64,000 nt of DNA from contig NC_079137.1 of assembly GCF_945859705.1 (NCBI RefSeq), positions 70,330,277 to 70,394,276 of the forward strand, given 5' to 3'. Position numbers and translations under genes: made by a program. The stretch comes from Episyrphus balteatus (Eukaryota > Arthropoda > Insecta > Diptera > Syrphidae). Below are positions 48,935-61,976 of this stretch, piece by piece. Under the pieces are notes generated by a model. The model was not told the origin of the DNA. It did not search any database and saw only the letters and a program-made list of their open reading frames with translations. Within the stretch, counting starts at the first letter, position 1, and the number at the start of each line of letters is the position of its first letter.

Positions 48935-49503
48935 TTTAAAAAATTCTAACTTCTCTTGCAGACATCTTTGAAATAAGATTTATACATCATTATACAAAGT
49001 AAAACAATAAGCTTTCACATGGTATACAATTTTTTTATAGGTTGTCAAACAAAAAAATTGATTTAATAGCATGAGAAAATAAAAATAAATGTTTTTTTTT
49101 GCTTTTTGGATGAAATTTCATCGAGTTTAAAAAATTCTAGCTCTTTTTGTAGATGTCTCATAGACCTGATCGATGTAATATATTTTGAGCTAAGACGATA
49201 AGCTTTCAGATGGTGTAACAATTTGTACAGGTTGTTAGGGAAAAAAATGGATTTAATAGTGTGAGAAGATAAAAATACGTGTTTTTTCTCTTTTTTTTGA
49301 TGGAAATTGATCTAGTTCAAAAAATTCTAGCCCTTTTTGTAGATGTCTCATAGACTTGATCGATATATATATTTTGAGCTAAGACAATAAGCTTTCAGAT
49401 GATATAAAATTTATCTAGAATGTCATATAAAAAACATGGATTTAAAGGTGATAGAATAAAAATAGGTAGATTTTTTCTATTTTTTTTTTCGCAAGAAAAA
49501 TGA
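48935..49503. repeat. Three tandem ~190-bp repeats
   Basis: Units start at TTTAAAAAATTCTA (48935), the same word at 49126, and TTCAAAAAATTCTA (49316), giving spacings of 191 and 190 bp. They share TTTTTGTAGATGTCTCATAG and a following GAGCTAAGACRATAAGCTTT. Unit 3 is ended by the HINE-like insertion at 49504. Unit 1 abuts the exon candidate 48855-48933. Confidence 0.8.
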
Positions 49504-50479
49504 TTTTTACTTGCGATATAGGTACTATATATTAAGTTATGCATTCGTACAAAAAAAAAAAAGTTGAGATAACATTTTTCCATGACATTACGATGGCAGA
49601 CAATGCCAAAAAAGTGGGTCCCGGAAGTCCGTCTGTCTGTCTGTCAGTCTGTCTGTCAGTTTGTCTGTCTGTCTGTATAAGGAGCTACAGCCTAAACGGA
49701 TGGACCTATGAATATCAAACTTGGTATGTAGCGTTATTTGGCAACTCTCCAGAGGGGTTTTTATAATTAATTTTTTTGGACCAAAAATAACGGTACTTGT
49801 CATATACCGATTTTAGTAAAATTGAAATTTCTCAAAAACGGCTCTAACGATTTTGTTTAAAAAATTCAAATGTTAGTTTTAAGCTAAGGTCTATCTTTCA
49901 ATGAAAAAATTTTTTTTTGAGAATCATTATTAACGGTACCTGTCATAGAACCGTTTTTTTCAAATCCGATTATCTCCGAAACGGCTTATTCGATTTCAAC
50001 GAAACTTTTTGTGAAGAAGCATTTATATAATTTAAATATAAGTCAAAAATAAGATTTTCAAAAAAATAGTTTTTGGATTTTTAAAAAAATTTTGAAAATT
50101 TTTGTTTGAAAAATCAAATTTTCGAAAACGGGACATTGAATTTTTTTGAAATTTTGTTTTTAGATGTTGATTAGTGATTTCTGAAGAATGGCATACCACT
50201 TTTATTTTAAAACTTTTTGTCCAAAAAATTATTTATAAAAAATTAGTTTTTTAAAAAACGGCTCTAACGATTTTGAAAATTTTTTTTCTAAAAATGCATC
50301 TTAATATATCAATCAAAACTGCATACTTGTTTTGGAGGGCAACTTAATTTCAGATTTTATTTTATTTTTGTTTAAACGAATTTTATTTTTTTTCCAAATT
50401 TCTATATAAAAAGTCTCAAAAATTTAAGCAACTTTAACTCTAAGAGCAAGTTCGTGCGACGCAGTCGTGCATTTTATTT
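49504..50479 (+). mobile_element. HINE/DINE-1-like element, copy 2 (diverged)
   Basis: It has the same start (TTTTTACTTGCGATATAGG) and end (GTCGTGCATTTTATTT) as copies 1 and 3 but is clearly more diverged from them. A GTCT/GTCA microsatellite lies at ~49631-49678. The inner part of the 5' hairpin (TATAG-GTA-CTATA) is kept, while its outer stem is weakened. The 3' hairpin is at 50454-50470. Its core is the closest relative of the interior of the 23969-25469 element. No coding capacity. Confidence 0.7.
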
Positions 50480-53400
50480 AAGGTTTCACTTCTACCACGT
50501 GTGAATTGCACACATGATTTTTTTTTAATAATATGTATTGAAATAAGAAGATAAAAGTTAGTATATTATTCCTTATTGAGCGACAGAATTTTTGTTTTGT
50601 TTTTTATCATTTTAAACTGGATAATAAACTAACAGAAATATTTGTATGAAATTTTAATATGTTAATCTATTTTTTTCTTTTAACTAACTCTTTCCATTTT
50701 AAATTTACATATTTTACCTATATAAAAATATATCACGAATTTCTACTGAATTGCATGAAACATTTTGGTTTTAGTTTAGAGTAAAATTAATTTCTTTTCA
50801 TACTTTTATATCTGACGCTGCATGTGTTTGAAAAAAACAATAGAACACAAAAAGTGCTAAGAGACAGTTCTGATTTTATTAATTTTGATTGAGTAATTTT
50901 ATTTTATTGAATTTTTCTTGCTTACTTAAAATTTCAAAACATAAGATTCACTAAATTAATAAAATACTATAAGTCAGTTGTAAGTCACACGGGAAAGTTT
51001 TTCAATTTTTTCTTTTCTCTTTACACCGGAGATTTACGGGGATTAAAAATAAAGATAATTTAATGTTTTTAAAGTATAAGTTTGTTAAGTTTATGTATAT
51101 CATTGTTCTTTAAGGATAAAATGAATTTGAAAAATACAATTTTTAACTAAAATTAAATCAATAAATTTTTTTTCATTTCACTTCTTATTTATGATATATT
51201 TATATAGTATATATAATTTGATAATAATTCAAATAACATTTGACTTTAAATCGGTTTTGCGAAATATTTTTAAAATAAAACAAAAAATTTTCTGCAAATA
51301 GTTAATTTAAAATAATTTAAAGTCTTTTTTAAAGCGAAATTAAAATATTTTTTACCAACTGGTAAATCTAAAACAGAACCTTTTTTACGACGTTTGCTGT
51401 CATAAAATATATCCAAATAAGAAATAGAATGTGTAGTCGAATAATGTTTTTAATTAAAAAGTAAAGGTATATTAAAGGTATTGAAATTTTTTCAAAGGGT
51501 ATGAATAATTAAAAAAAAAAAGATTAAATAAATATTTAAAACAAAATTGTTTCCAATGTTTTCTTTATTTTTTTTTTTAAATTAACTGATGTTTCTACAA
51601 CCTACAAGTTAAAGGAACTTAAAGCTGATATTTTGGTGTTATTTCAATTCAATTATTTTGAATAACAATTTTCATTAAAAAACCCTCTATGGAATTTTGT
51701 CAGTTTTCCTAAGTTATTTATTACTTTAGTAAACAATGTGACCGATTCTATTGTTTATAATTGGAGCATTGACTAATTGGAGCACATAGGTAAAAGAATT
51801 TTTTTTTGTAATTTGTTATTATTTTTTTCAATGAATTAGCAACCAAATGATTACTTTATTCAAATAGAAACAACATTTTTTTTCACTGCCGATGAAAGTA
51901 ATTCATAAATTTTTTTATGGGAACATTAGGTAAGTTCCAAAACTATTTGCGATGAAAACTATTAGCATAGGTTTGTACTTTTTCGTCTTCAATACAAACT
52001 GTTCATATTGACTGTAAAATATATTACACATAATGCTTTATCCTTTATCTCACATTAAATAGTTTTCGTTTCACATTTGCCTGATTTTATATATGGGTGA
52101 AAAATAAAGTTTTTTGTAAACAATAAGATTTCGATATCATTTTTGACCATCAAAATATTTTAATAATTTCAAGATGAAAAGTAAATGAATTTTTTCGATT
52201 ATATTGATTTATTATTATTTTCGAAGAATAAAAATAATGCATCTCCTCAAATGCTAAGAAAATAAACATTTGTGTAAGATCATTAGTTACACAATATGGT
52301 CTTGGTCAGTTTTAAAATTTCTAATTCTATTTTTTCAAATGATTTAAGTTTAAAAACAAATTGAACACAATTACAATAAATATATGAAAGTCAAAATAAT
52401 TGAAGCAAATTTCGCATTATTGTTAAATCTCAAATGAACAAAAATATTTACCAGGACTTGAAGTTACGTTTTTGAAATTTCACAATTTCATTGAAAAATA
52501 GACAAAAAGAGAGCTGACTTTCATTTTTCAATATAGTTTGATTTTGAAAATACTTTAACCAACTACTGAAAGAATCTTTGTTTTTATTTCGTGTATGCAA
52601 ACCTTTTTTTCAATGCAAAATAATTTAATGCCAGCTATGAATTTGAAGGTAGCAGATACGTACACATATTTAAAAAAAACTACCTAAGACTTTTCTGATA
52701 GTCAAATTTTCAGTTAAATGAATTTTTTTAGGAATTTTCTAGTTCGTAAAAAATAAAATGATTAATTACAGCAAAGAACTTAAACTATTTCTATCTTCGC
52801 GATTAGGATAACTTTTTTTTAATTTTTATCATATTTAACGTAGCAAAAACTAGTCTCAATAATTTAATTATTTCTTATAATTGGAACAATTTGTTTAAAT
52901 TTAGTGTTATTTTTCACTGAGAAAAAATTAATAAAAATCATCGGAATTGTAGATACTTAAATTAATAAAACGACTTCTTAAAATATAGGTCAAAAGTTTC
53001 ACAAACTAGGTCACAAAGATACTACATACTCATGTACAATGTATATACTAGGGTGGACTATAATTGCATTTATTTGTTATTTTTAGGGCTTCTTTTGGAA
53101 TAAAGATTCTCTGGGATCAAAAATTATATCCACTTTTTTTAGATTTGCTTTGAAATTTTAATGCTTTCAAAAATTTAATTTATTTCAAAATAATCTATAG
53201 AAAACCCTTAACAAAAAAAATATTTTTTGTTTAACTCAAAAATTAAAATTTGATAATTATTTAAATTTTGTTTTACGTCAATTTAATGTGTTCATACTAA
53301 TAAATGATAAATATTTAGTTTTAAGGTTTAATTTATCAATTAAAACAACAAATCAACTTTCAAAAATTTAAATGATTTTTACTTTTAATTAAGTCTTAGA

Positions 53401-54860
53401 AAAGCATGGTTTTATGTTTTTTTAGCTTTTACAATTTTATTTGAATTAAAATTTATGAAAACTAAATAGACTTATCTTCAATTCAAAATACCTACAGACT
53501 TAAAGATTTTTATGAGATAGCAAAATCTTTAAACTTATAACTTTTTATTTTTTTTTTTTTTTGTATTGAAAATCTATTTTATGATTATTAAATTTTTGTT
53601 TAAACATTTTTAAAGTTGATATTCAATTTGTTTCTAAATTTCAATATTTTATATCTATGACAACACAACGATGAAAAAAAAAAATAAGTCAATATATTTT
53701 TAATCAAAAAAAAGTTTTTTATATAAAAAAATTTTTATTTGTTCCCGTTTAAGGCTAATTTTCAGTACACAAAAATCCTGAATTAGGCCATATTAAATTG
53801 TAGGAGTTTGGTTGATGTCGTTTTTTTTTTATTTAATTTTTTTAGCATATATAAATTCCGAGTTTAGCATTTGAAGTATTTAAACATTTGTTTTTTTTTT
53901 TAATGTTATAAAGTTTTTAGCTCCATTCAATATTCTCTTGATTTTATAATAGGTATGAATTTGTCTAACATATTGCAACTGGTGATATCTGACCTACTTT
54001 TTTTTTGTATCTAAACAGCTTGTTCTAAATAATTTCTAACTTCATATAATATGCGAATATCCTTAACAAAAAAAAACTTTTTTTCTGCATAATATAAAAA
54101 AAAAAATCAGTTTTAGGTTTTTAAATATTTCATTGGAAATCTTATCTCTTTGCATATATATGTATGTACCTATGCATTCATACATACAAATATATACCTA
54201 AGCTTATTTTCTGTGCTAAGCTGATGATAACATACGCTCCAAACATTTTCGCCCTTATAAACACACACATAATCCTCTTAACCGACTAAAACGAAGAGAG
54301 TTGCGCCTAAAAAAAAACCCCACCAAATAACAACAAAAAAAAAAAGATAAATAAAGAAAAAGCAAAAAAAAAATCCCTAATACTTCCTATCGATCTGTGA
54401 GTGTTTGCTGCTATCGTATCTAATACAATCAAATTCTTTCATGTTTTTTTTTTTTGTATTTTATTTTACAAACACGATAAGCTTTCCAAACAACCTGACA
54501 CAAAATTTGTACCCTCCTCGTAAAAATTCACAACAACCCAAAAAAAAGGAAGATGAAATAAAAGTAAAAAAAAATCCCCTTACCAAACAAAAAAAAAAGA
54601 TAAAAAATAATACGACAAATTCTCATACTCACACATACTATTATCAAAAAAAAAAAAAAAAATCAAACAAGATGACTTTGCCAAAAATGATTAATTGCTT
54701 AAAGTACGAAGATACTGCGTATCTATCAGATTTGGTTCGTGTACCTACTTTATACTCTCTCTATATATTTTATATACCCTATATAATTTCTTCTTCTATA
54801 GAAAGCAAATTCATAGATATATAAAAAAAAAATTTATAAGTATTTTTTTTTTTTGTATGT
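50480..54860. other. Very AT-rich DNA, no gene seen
   Basis: About 4.4 kb of extremely AT-rich sequence with A and T runs. I see no inverted-end element or exon. A short duplication of ATTGACTAATTGGAGCA-type words occurs near 51755-51785. Confidence 0.5.
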
Positions 54861-54866
54861 ACTCAC

Positions 54867-54926
54867 AGTAACTTGTTGAGTAAACTCAACCTTCGGTTGG
54901 CCGACAAATTCAATAATATGAACCAT
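54867..54926 (-). CDS. Putative first coding exon, unidentified
   Basis: The minus-strand sequence opens with ATG at 54926 and encodes exactly 20 residues, MVHIIEFVGQPKVEFTQQVT. It then meets GTGAGT, a consensus-type splice donor, at 54866. An in-frame TAA lies seven codons before the ATG, so translation would start here. The segment is much less AT-rich than its flanks. The putative upstream side (55-57 kb) looks like leader or promoter DNA. The exon ends in phase 0, and the next minus-strand exon candidate (48855-48933) can be entered in phase 0. I do not recognise the protein. The case rests on composition, start context and donor. Confidence 0.4.
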
Positions 54927-54929
54927 ATG

Positions 54930-57260
54930 GAATGATTTTTCTTAAACTTTTTGTTTATAATAAGAAATTCAAGATAATCGAATTCAAATAATTCGATTAT
55001 TTAAAAAAAATTTAAATTAAACAACAACAACGACGAGATGACGACGATGATGTAGAAAAATTATTATTTTTTTCTTTTTTATTGAAATATCTTTCAGATA
55101 TATATGAAATATATCTACCGTATGGTATTTTAATTTTTTTTTTTTATTTTTCACAATTATCACTTTCAAAACACCAAAAAAGATACTTTTGTATCTTTTA
55201 TTTTTTTATTCCTATTTATTCTTTTTCTATCACAATTGATCACTACTTGATTTTTTTTTTTGTTATACACTTTCCATGGGAATTACAATTTTTAATTTAT
55301 TTTTTTGTTATTTTTATAATTTTTGAAATTTATTTTGTTGTTGTTGGTTGGTTTTGGTATATCTGTGATGCATCACTTGTAGAACCACTTGATGCACTTT
55401 TATACACAAAAACACACAAAAAAAAAATACCACTTTTTTTCTGTGAGAGATGTTTTGAGAGGTTTTTTTTTTATTTTTATTTTTTTATTTATCACGAATT
55501 TTTAAGTATTTTTTTCTTAATTTTAATTGAATTTTTATTTTTTGCGAAATAACAAATATTTTATTTTATATGTCCGCGAGATCAAAAAAATTACTTAAGT
55601 CAAATACACGAGATACTTTGAAGGGTTCGTAATAAGATTGAGAGATATTTTTATTTTTTTTTTATTATAACAGAAAAAACCAAAATTTGATATCGAATCG
55701 ACAAAAAAAAATCAACGATAAAAGCCAAAATAACGATGATAATTTTTTTTTTTTTTTTTGGTTTAAAAAGGATGCAAATTTATGGTTGACGGATTTGTTG
55801 TTTGAGATAAAGATACGAACGAGATTAAAATATATATTTATTTAAATATATATTTTTTTTAAATATTTAAAGTTATTTATTTTGTATTATTATTTTTTTT
55901 TTTTTAAATATCGAAATGTCGAAATATTTATTTTCTGACTTAACTACACAAAACTCAATATCATACTAAAAGGACGGACGAACAACGAATCATATCCGAA
56001 TATTCAATAAGATACTAGGATACCCAGTAGGAAAAGCTGTTGTATAGTGTTCGAGCTCCATACTGCGCGTGGTGTGTTTTAATATTATTTTTTTTTTTTA
56101 TTTAGTCGTATAATATTGTATGAGAGTGTATAAGTGTATTGTTGTTGTTGATATTTTGTTTTTTTTTTTATTTCGTTTGGCTTTTCCTTTGCTTTAGCAA
56201 GTTTCAAGAGGAAAACGTGGAAATTGCCGAAGCACACAATACAGATATAAATACACACGAGTACACCATCGCATCATCAACATAGTCGTCGTATCGTCCA
56301 CATCGGCAACGTGTCGTCGTTATTTTCCTCGTCGTGTCGTTGTGAGGGGAGGAAAAACTTTTCAACATATAAATTGGTGTATGTGAGAATTTTCTCCAAT
56401 TTAAATGGGTGTTGTTGAATGTGTGCTGCGGCGCTACTGAGTTCTGACACACCAACCAACCACCCCCTGAAAATTGTGGTGGATTTGGTCATACGAATTG
56501 GTGCTCCCCAATAGTCTTTATCAGTGTATTTGTGTGTATAAATACACACTAATACAATTGAGAAATATAATTGGGAAAATTTTGTTTCCCTTACGCAAGT
56601 CTGTGGAGCAGTAAGCAAGCAATATGGGAAAAACGACAAAAAAAAAAATAGAGAAGGGGTGGAAATATATTTTATAACAACCCCTGTGAATGTGTGTGTG
56701 TTTATTTTTTTTTTTTTATTTTGTTGCTTTTCCATCATCATCATCACCATCATCATCAATATGTCGGTTTTGTCTTTTGAATTTTCTTCTTCTTCTTGTT
56801 CGTTGTTCTCTATACGCCCACTCTCTATCTCTATGGTGAAGTTTTTCAAAAAAAAAAAAAAAAAAATATTGGAGAAAATTGAAAAAACAGGTGAAAATGA
56901 AAGAAAAAACAGAAAACACAGCAAAAATATTGAAAGAAAAGAAAAATACTCATTCCACTATAAAAAATGGGGGGGAGGTATAAAATACGCAACAATTTTT
57001 TCGACAATTCCACATTGAAAACAATAGATGCGGTGGATATAGTAAAAAAAAAAATAAACACACGGGTAGGTAGGTATAGAGGGAAAAGGTTGAGATACTT
57101 GCTAGACATGGAAGTCATAAAATCGTCGGGGAATTTGTTCTCTAAGAAGAATAAAGATAAAGAAAAAAAAACCACGAGTGGTGTTTTTTTTTTTTTTTTG
57201 CTTCTTCTTCTTATTTTTTTTATGTGGGAAAAGGAAAAAGTGTGTCAATTAGAATCCTGA
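54930..57260 (-). promoter_or_regulatory. Possible 5' UTR / promoter region of minus-strand gene
   Basis: Upstream (right) of the candidate first exon the DNA mixes A/T runs with CGTCGT, ATCATC and CAACAAC triplet repeats, as in long leaders of insect genes. A less AT-rich island with GAGCTC, GCGCGTGG, GTCGTCG and GCGGCGC words covers 56040-56480. Frames here reach 215 codons (56277-56924 minus) but are built of Phe runs, Met/Asp triplet repeats and low-complexity peptides, so I do not call them. No core-promoter motif is clear. Confidence 0.25.
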
Positions 57261-57715
57261 TAAGTGACTCTAAAATTAGGAAAACATTCAAATAGAGAGA
57301 AGCAAGTGAAATTCCATTTGACATAGTAGAGAAGAGACTATGGTTATCGTTGCTGAATGAAAAAAAAGCTTGTTGTTGTCTTTTTTTCTGTCCATTTTTG
57401 ACAGATGTAATTGGTAATGGTGATTTTTATGGATAAGAGTAAAAAGTTGGTAAAAGTATGAATTTTATATTTTAGGGGATTTTTTTTTGATAATTAAATC
57501 TCATGTTTCAATCTTGAATGATTAGTATCAATTTTACTATCTTTTTTGGTTGAATGGAAAGAATTTGCTTATGTGAAGAAATAAATGCCTAATGTAAGTA
57601 TTGGCATAATTGTTAATGGTCATAACTCAATGGACATTTTAAGTTTTCGGACAAAATTGATGAATGATCAACTTAATTGAAATAGTTTTTTAGTGGAGTA
57701 ACTAAAGCAAATTGC
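57261..57715. other. AT-rich DNA, no gene seen
   Basis: Unremarkable. No repeats or frames I can support. Confidence 0.45.
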
Positions 57716-57718
57716 ACT

Positions 57719-58322
57719 GGTCGGAAACGGATATAGAGCAAGAACCAAACCCTACTTTTCGAGAGGAATTTTGTGTGCTGAGTCCGAATCTGAAGTCAAA
57801 ATTTCACTGGCACGTCACGTTTTTGAAATAATTGAATATTAATAGGTCAAAAACGCGTTTTTTGGGTACATTTGACATCGAATTACATCACCGTAAATTT
57901 TTTTTTTGTAAAAATACTTATGCAATCTCAAAACGCCATATTAACACGTCCTAAAAGTATTTATATTTTTTCAAAATAATTTTTTTTCTCAAAGATATTG
58001 AAAAAAGAAATTTATGATAGATATCTCAAAATCTTGATTATTTTTTTCAAAGTAATTAATGGTTTTTTGAATCAAATTCCATCTTGCGTCTTCTGATTTG
58101 GACTTATAAAGAGCAACATATTACGGAAAATATATATTTTTGACTAAACATAAAAAAAAAATCAATTAAAAATTAGTTTTTGAAGCTTTATAGCGAAAAT
58201 AGTGATGAGTATAGCTCAAAAACCAGACGTGATAGAAAAAATCTGTAAACAGTTTTGAATTCAGCACACTAAAGTCAATCAAAATCACCTTATAAAGTTC
58301 TTGCTCCCGACTTGTTTTAGGT
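57719..58322. mobile_element. Diverged inverted-repeat element, ~600 bp
   Basis: The left part reads GTCGG..GAGCAAGAAC, later TTTGTGTGCTGAGTCC and CACGTCACGTTTTTGA. The right part, inverted, reads AGTCGGGAGCAAGAAC, then TTAGTGTGCTGAATTC and CACGTCTGGTTTTTGA. The arms match in order over about 110 bp but are well diverged. I cannot fix the ends or a target duplication. Confidence 0.45.
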
Positions 58323-58324
58323 CT

Positions 58325-60385
58325 TTGCCGATAATATATATAACATATATATAACACTTTGAAAAAAAAATTACTTAAATTTTTGCATTGAAATAATTGA
58401 TTTTCTCAAAGATTTTGGCAAATAAGAACTTCAAAATTTTGCTATTTAACTTTCAACAATAAGTGCTATTAAATAAATAAAAAATAACTCTATATTTAAA
58501 TGTTGAACTTTAAAAAAAATAAGTTAATTTTTTTTCAAAACTTCTATTAAAAAAAGTTCTTCGAAAATGAAATACTTTTTAATTTTTTTATAAACTGTAA
58601 TACATATTGACATTTCCTTTTATAATTTCAAATCATAATAAATGTGGCCTAAAAAATTTGAAAAATAAATGCATTTTATATTACGAAAAAGTTTTAAAAA
58701 CGACATGTTAAAATTTTTTCAATATTTTTTTTTTTTTTTTCAAAAATCTGATTTCAATTACCATTCTTTCAAAAGCCCTTCATTCAATTTTCTTTATTTA
58801 ATTTTATAAATAAGAAAAAGCTTCTAGCTTTTTAAAAATGTATATTTAAATATTGTAGGTGTTGCAGTTGTGTTCAAATTTTTTTTTTGTGTGTTTGAAG
58901 TCAATTTATGAGAAAATTGCATCTATCGCTTAGACGACAAAAGTTTGTCCCTCACTCCCATATATTTTCTTTCCTTGAATTTCCTAGACAATCTTTTGGC
59001 ATCAATTAATTTTTGAAATTTAAAATATTTTTTTGTTAACAAAAATCTTTAATTAAATTTAAAAAATCAAAACGGCAACACCGGCAATTTTTAATCTATA
59101 GACTTTAAAGTATTTTTAATTATCGACGTTTTAAAAAAAAGATCATCAAAATCCAAGCTGTTCGGCCGGGTTCCCTAATATTGCCAATTTATGAGCTTTA
59201 GTTACTCTACTATTTGTCAATACCTATTTTGTTTAGTTAAATAATAAACATTATTAGTATTCAAAATAGCAGGTAATTTAGCGGAAAAGGTAGTTAAGCG
59301 AAAGGTCCTGAAAAAATCTTTAAAATTTAAGTTAACAATACCTACTGAAAAAAATTTGTCTCCTAGGTATTCACATACACGAATGTCTTAGGTCATAATG
59401 GTACCTATGTTGATTGCCTACTGCAAGACTTAGTAACTGTTCATATTATTTCTTCGAAGCTTTTTGAACTCGACACATAACAGATACCATCAAAACTAGT
59501 CACGAAGCTACTTTTTCAAACAGATTTCATAACTCAAAAACTGCACACCAGTAAATCATGAAATTTGAATTTTAGACGCAACAGGGAAAACCTCAAAGTA
59601 ATGGTTACATAGATACATAGTATGAACATCGAGTTAAGGACTTTCGTGATTATAAGAAGAAAAGCCAAAAAAAAAACTCCTGATGCAACCAATTTAGGGA
59701 GTCGTTTTTGAAAAACTATAGATCATTCGAATTGAAAAACTGTTGGGATGTTATTTCAAACACTTAGCTTTTAATTTCGTTAAAATTAACTGGTAGATAA
59801 TTTTTAGAAAATTCACTTGCCAATCTAAAAATTGTATATTAGCACCCGTTTTTGGTTCATATAGAATATTTTGTAGATTTGAAAAGATATATCCTATACT
59901 CACAAAAAAACAAGAGTTTTTGGTGGAGTATAAAAGTGTTTTATTTTCTTAGGTACATTTTTATACTACAGTACAAGCAAGAGAGTATAATCAGTGGCAT
60001 TCATTTATTTCTTAAGTCAAGATCTTTTCTACTGTTTGTTGTGAAAATCTATTGATAGTTCGGGAGAAAACTGTTCACGTCCACTCTTTGTAAAAAAAAG
60101 GTAGTTATGATTCTTTAATTCTTTGAATGATTTTTTTTTTAAGTAGGACAAAAAATATTGCAAAAAAAAATTTACATATTTTCTGATTTCTTAAAATTAG
60201 CTCGAATGGGTGGATATTGGCAGTCCCTTGAACTTTACATTTGCTAGAAAGCTTCTGTTCGTCCAATTCTGATGACTAATAAAAATCCAGTAAATTGATA
60301 ATATCTTTTAATACATTTTAATGAAACATTTTGAGGACTTGCGCGTAAATATCTCTCAGCTTGAATTTCGACAAAATTGTAAAAT
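58325..60385. other. AT-rich DNA, no gene seen
   Basis: No supportable exon, array or bounded element. Confidence 0.45.
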
Positions 60386-60637
60386 AAATAGTCCGGTCAA
60401 ATTAGACTAAAATAAGGGGTTGAGGTTACATTAATTCCCAGCAAGCTGAAAATTGGTAGGATTGTTGAAAACATTATCATAAATTAAATCTAAAAAGTCC
60501 TCATCGATCCGAGGTCTGGAAAAAAATTTACGGGGGGTCAAAGGTCACAAAAACTGGTTTTTCACGATTTTCAGCAAAACGGTAAGTCTTATCAAAAAAT
60601 TTTCAATGCAAGAATTGTAGACCAGGTCATTATATAT

Positions 60638-60659
60638 AAAAAGTGTCATGACACTTTTT
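60638..60659. repeat. Perfect 22-bp palindrome in left arm
   Basis: AAAAAGTGTCA followed by TGACACTTTTT, exact. The inverted arm keeps the same palindrome at 61745-61766. Confidence 0.85.
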
Positions 60660-61307
60660 TTTATGAAACCCACAGTTTCTTAGGTATAACGATTCAAAAA
60701 GTTGAAGTTGAGTTGTAATCCTCATAATCAGGCCCATTCTGAAAAAAACTCCCAACTGAAAAGATCTTGAAATTTCTTTATGTTTTTTTGCTTAAATTTC
60801 GTTCTTCAATGGTTAAGAATATGGGAAAGCAAAAAAAAAATGGAAATTTTTACCATTTGCCCGATTGGGGCCCTTCTCCCGAAACAAATTTCCCAGGGAA
60901 TTTTTGTTTAGAATAGGTCTGAACATATACAGGGTGTCCGATAGAGAATGGACAACCCTAAGACGGCTGATAGCCACTCTTACGACTGTTCTAAAAACAG
61001 ATAGAAAAAAGTCCTATCACAACCAGTTCATAAAATATTGGCTTTTTTTCGTTCAGTGTATTTTAAATTTTATCATTTTATGTTTTCATTCACTACAACC
61101 ACGAATGAATGAATTTTATTTATTTCATTTTTTTATAATTTTCTACAATAATTGGATGAGTACATAAACGCTTTAAAAACTGCAAAGCTATTGCACATTT
61201 TCGTAAAAAAAAATTTGAAATCTGTTTTTTGATGCAAAATGTAAAAAAAGTATTTTATGAAAAATTTTAAACACCTGTGGTATAAAATAAATCTATGGAA
61301 ACCTAAG

Positions 61308-61366
61308 TGGCCAACTTTCTTAAAAATATTCCCCTTAGACGAAAATATTTTTAAGAAAGTTGGCCA
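61308..61366. repeat. Perfect hairpin, 23-bp arms and 13-nt loop
   Basis: 61308-61330 (TGGCCAACTTTCTTAAAAAT, continuing ATT) and 61344-61366 are exact reverse complements around a 13-nt loop, CCCCTTAGACGAA. The hairpin sits at the junction between spacer and right arm. Confidence 0.9.
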
Positions 61367-61804
61367 ATATTTTATGAACTGGTTGTGATAGGACTTTTTT
61401 CTATCTGTTTTTAGAACAGTCATAAGAGTGGCTATCAGCCGTCTTAGGGTTGTCCATTCTCTATCGGGCACCCTGTATATGTTCAGACCTATTCTAAACA
61501 AAAATTCCCAGGGAAATTTGTTTCGGGAGAAGGGCCCCAATCGGGCAAATGGTAAAAATTTCCATTTTTTTTTGCTTTCCCATATTCTTAACCATTGAAG
61601 AACGAAATTTAAGCAAAAAAACATAAAGAAATTTCAAGATCTTTTCAGTTGGGAGTTTTTTTCAGAATGGGCCTGATTATGAGGATTACAACTCAACTTC
61701 AACTTTTTGAATCGTTATACCTAAGAAACGGTGGGTTTCAGGAAAAAAAGTGTCATGACACTTTTTATATATAATGACCTGGTCTACAATTCTTGCATTG
61801 AACA

Positions 61805-61927
61805 TTTTTACTTGCGATATAGGTACTATAGGGCAAGTTTAGGATTCGTAAAAAAAATCGAACTCGAGATAACAATTTTACATGACATTACGATGATGGA
61901 GAATGCCAAAAAAGTGGGTCCGGCAAT

Positions 61928-61976
<49 letters not shown>

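Noticed and set aside
54405..55552. Plus-strand frames of 139 and 156 codons
   Set aside because: Lys-, Phe- and Ile-dominated translations of homopolymers. One overlaps the better-supported minus-strand exon candidate region.
56277..56924. 215-codon minus-strand open frame
   Set aside because: Made of Phe runs, Met and Asp triplet repeats and mixed low-complexity peptide from T-rich and ATC-repeat DNA. No domain or splice support. More likely leader/promoter DNA.
61133..61624. 163-codon minus-strand frame and its 100-codon plus-strand twin at 60865-61167
   Set aside because: The shared peptide exists because the two foldback arms are inverted copies. Arm differences change residues freely and no family is recognisable.
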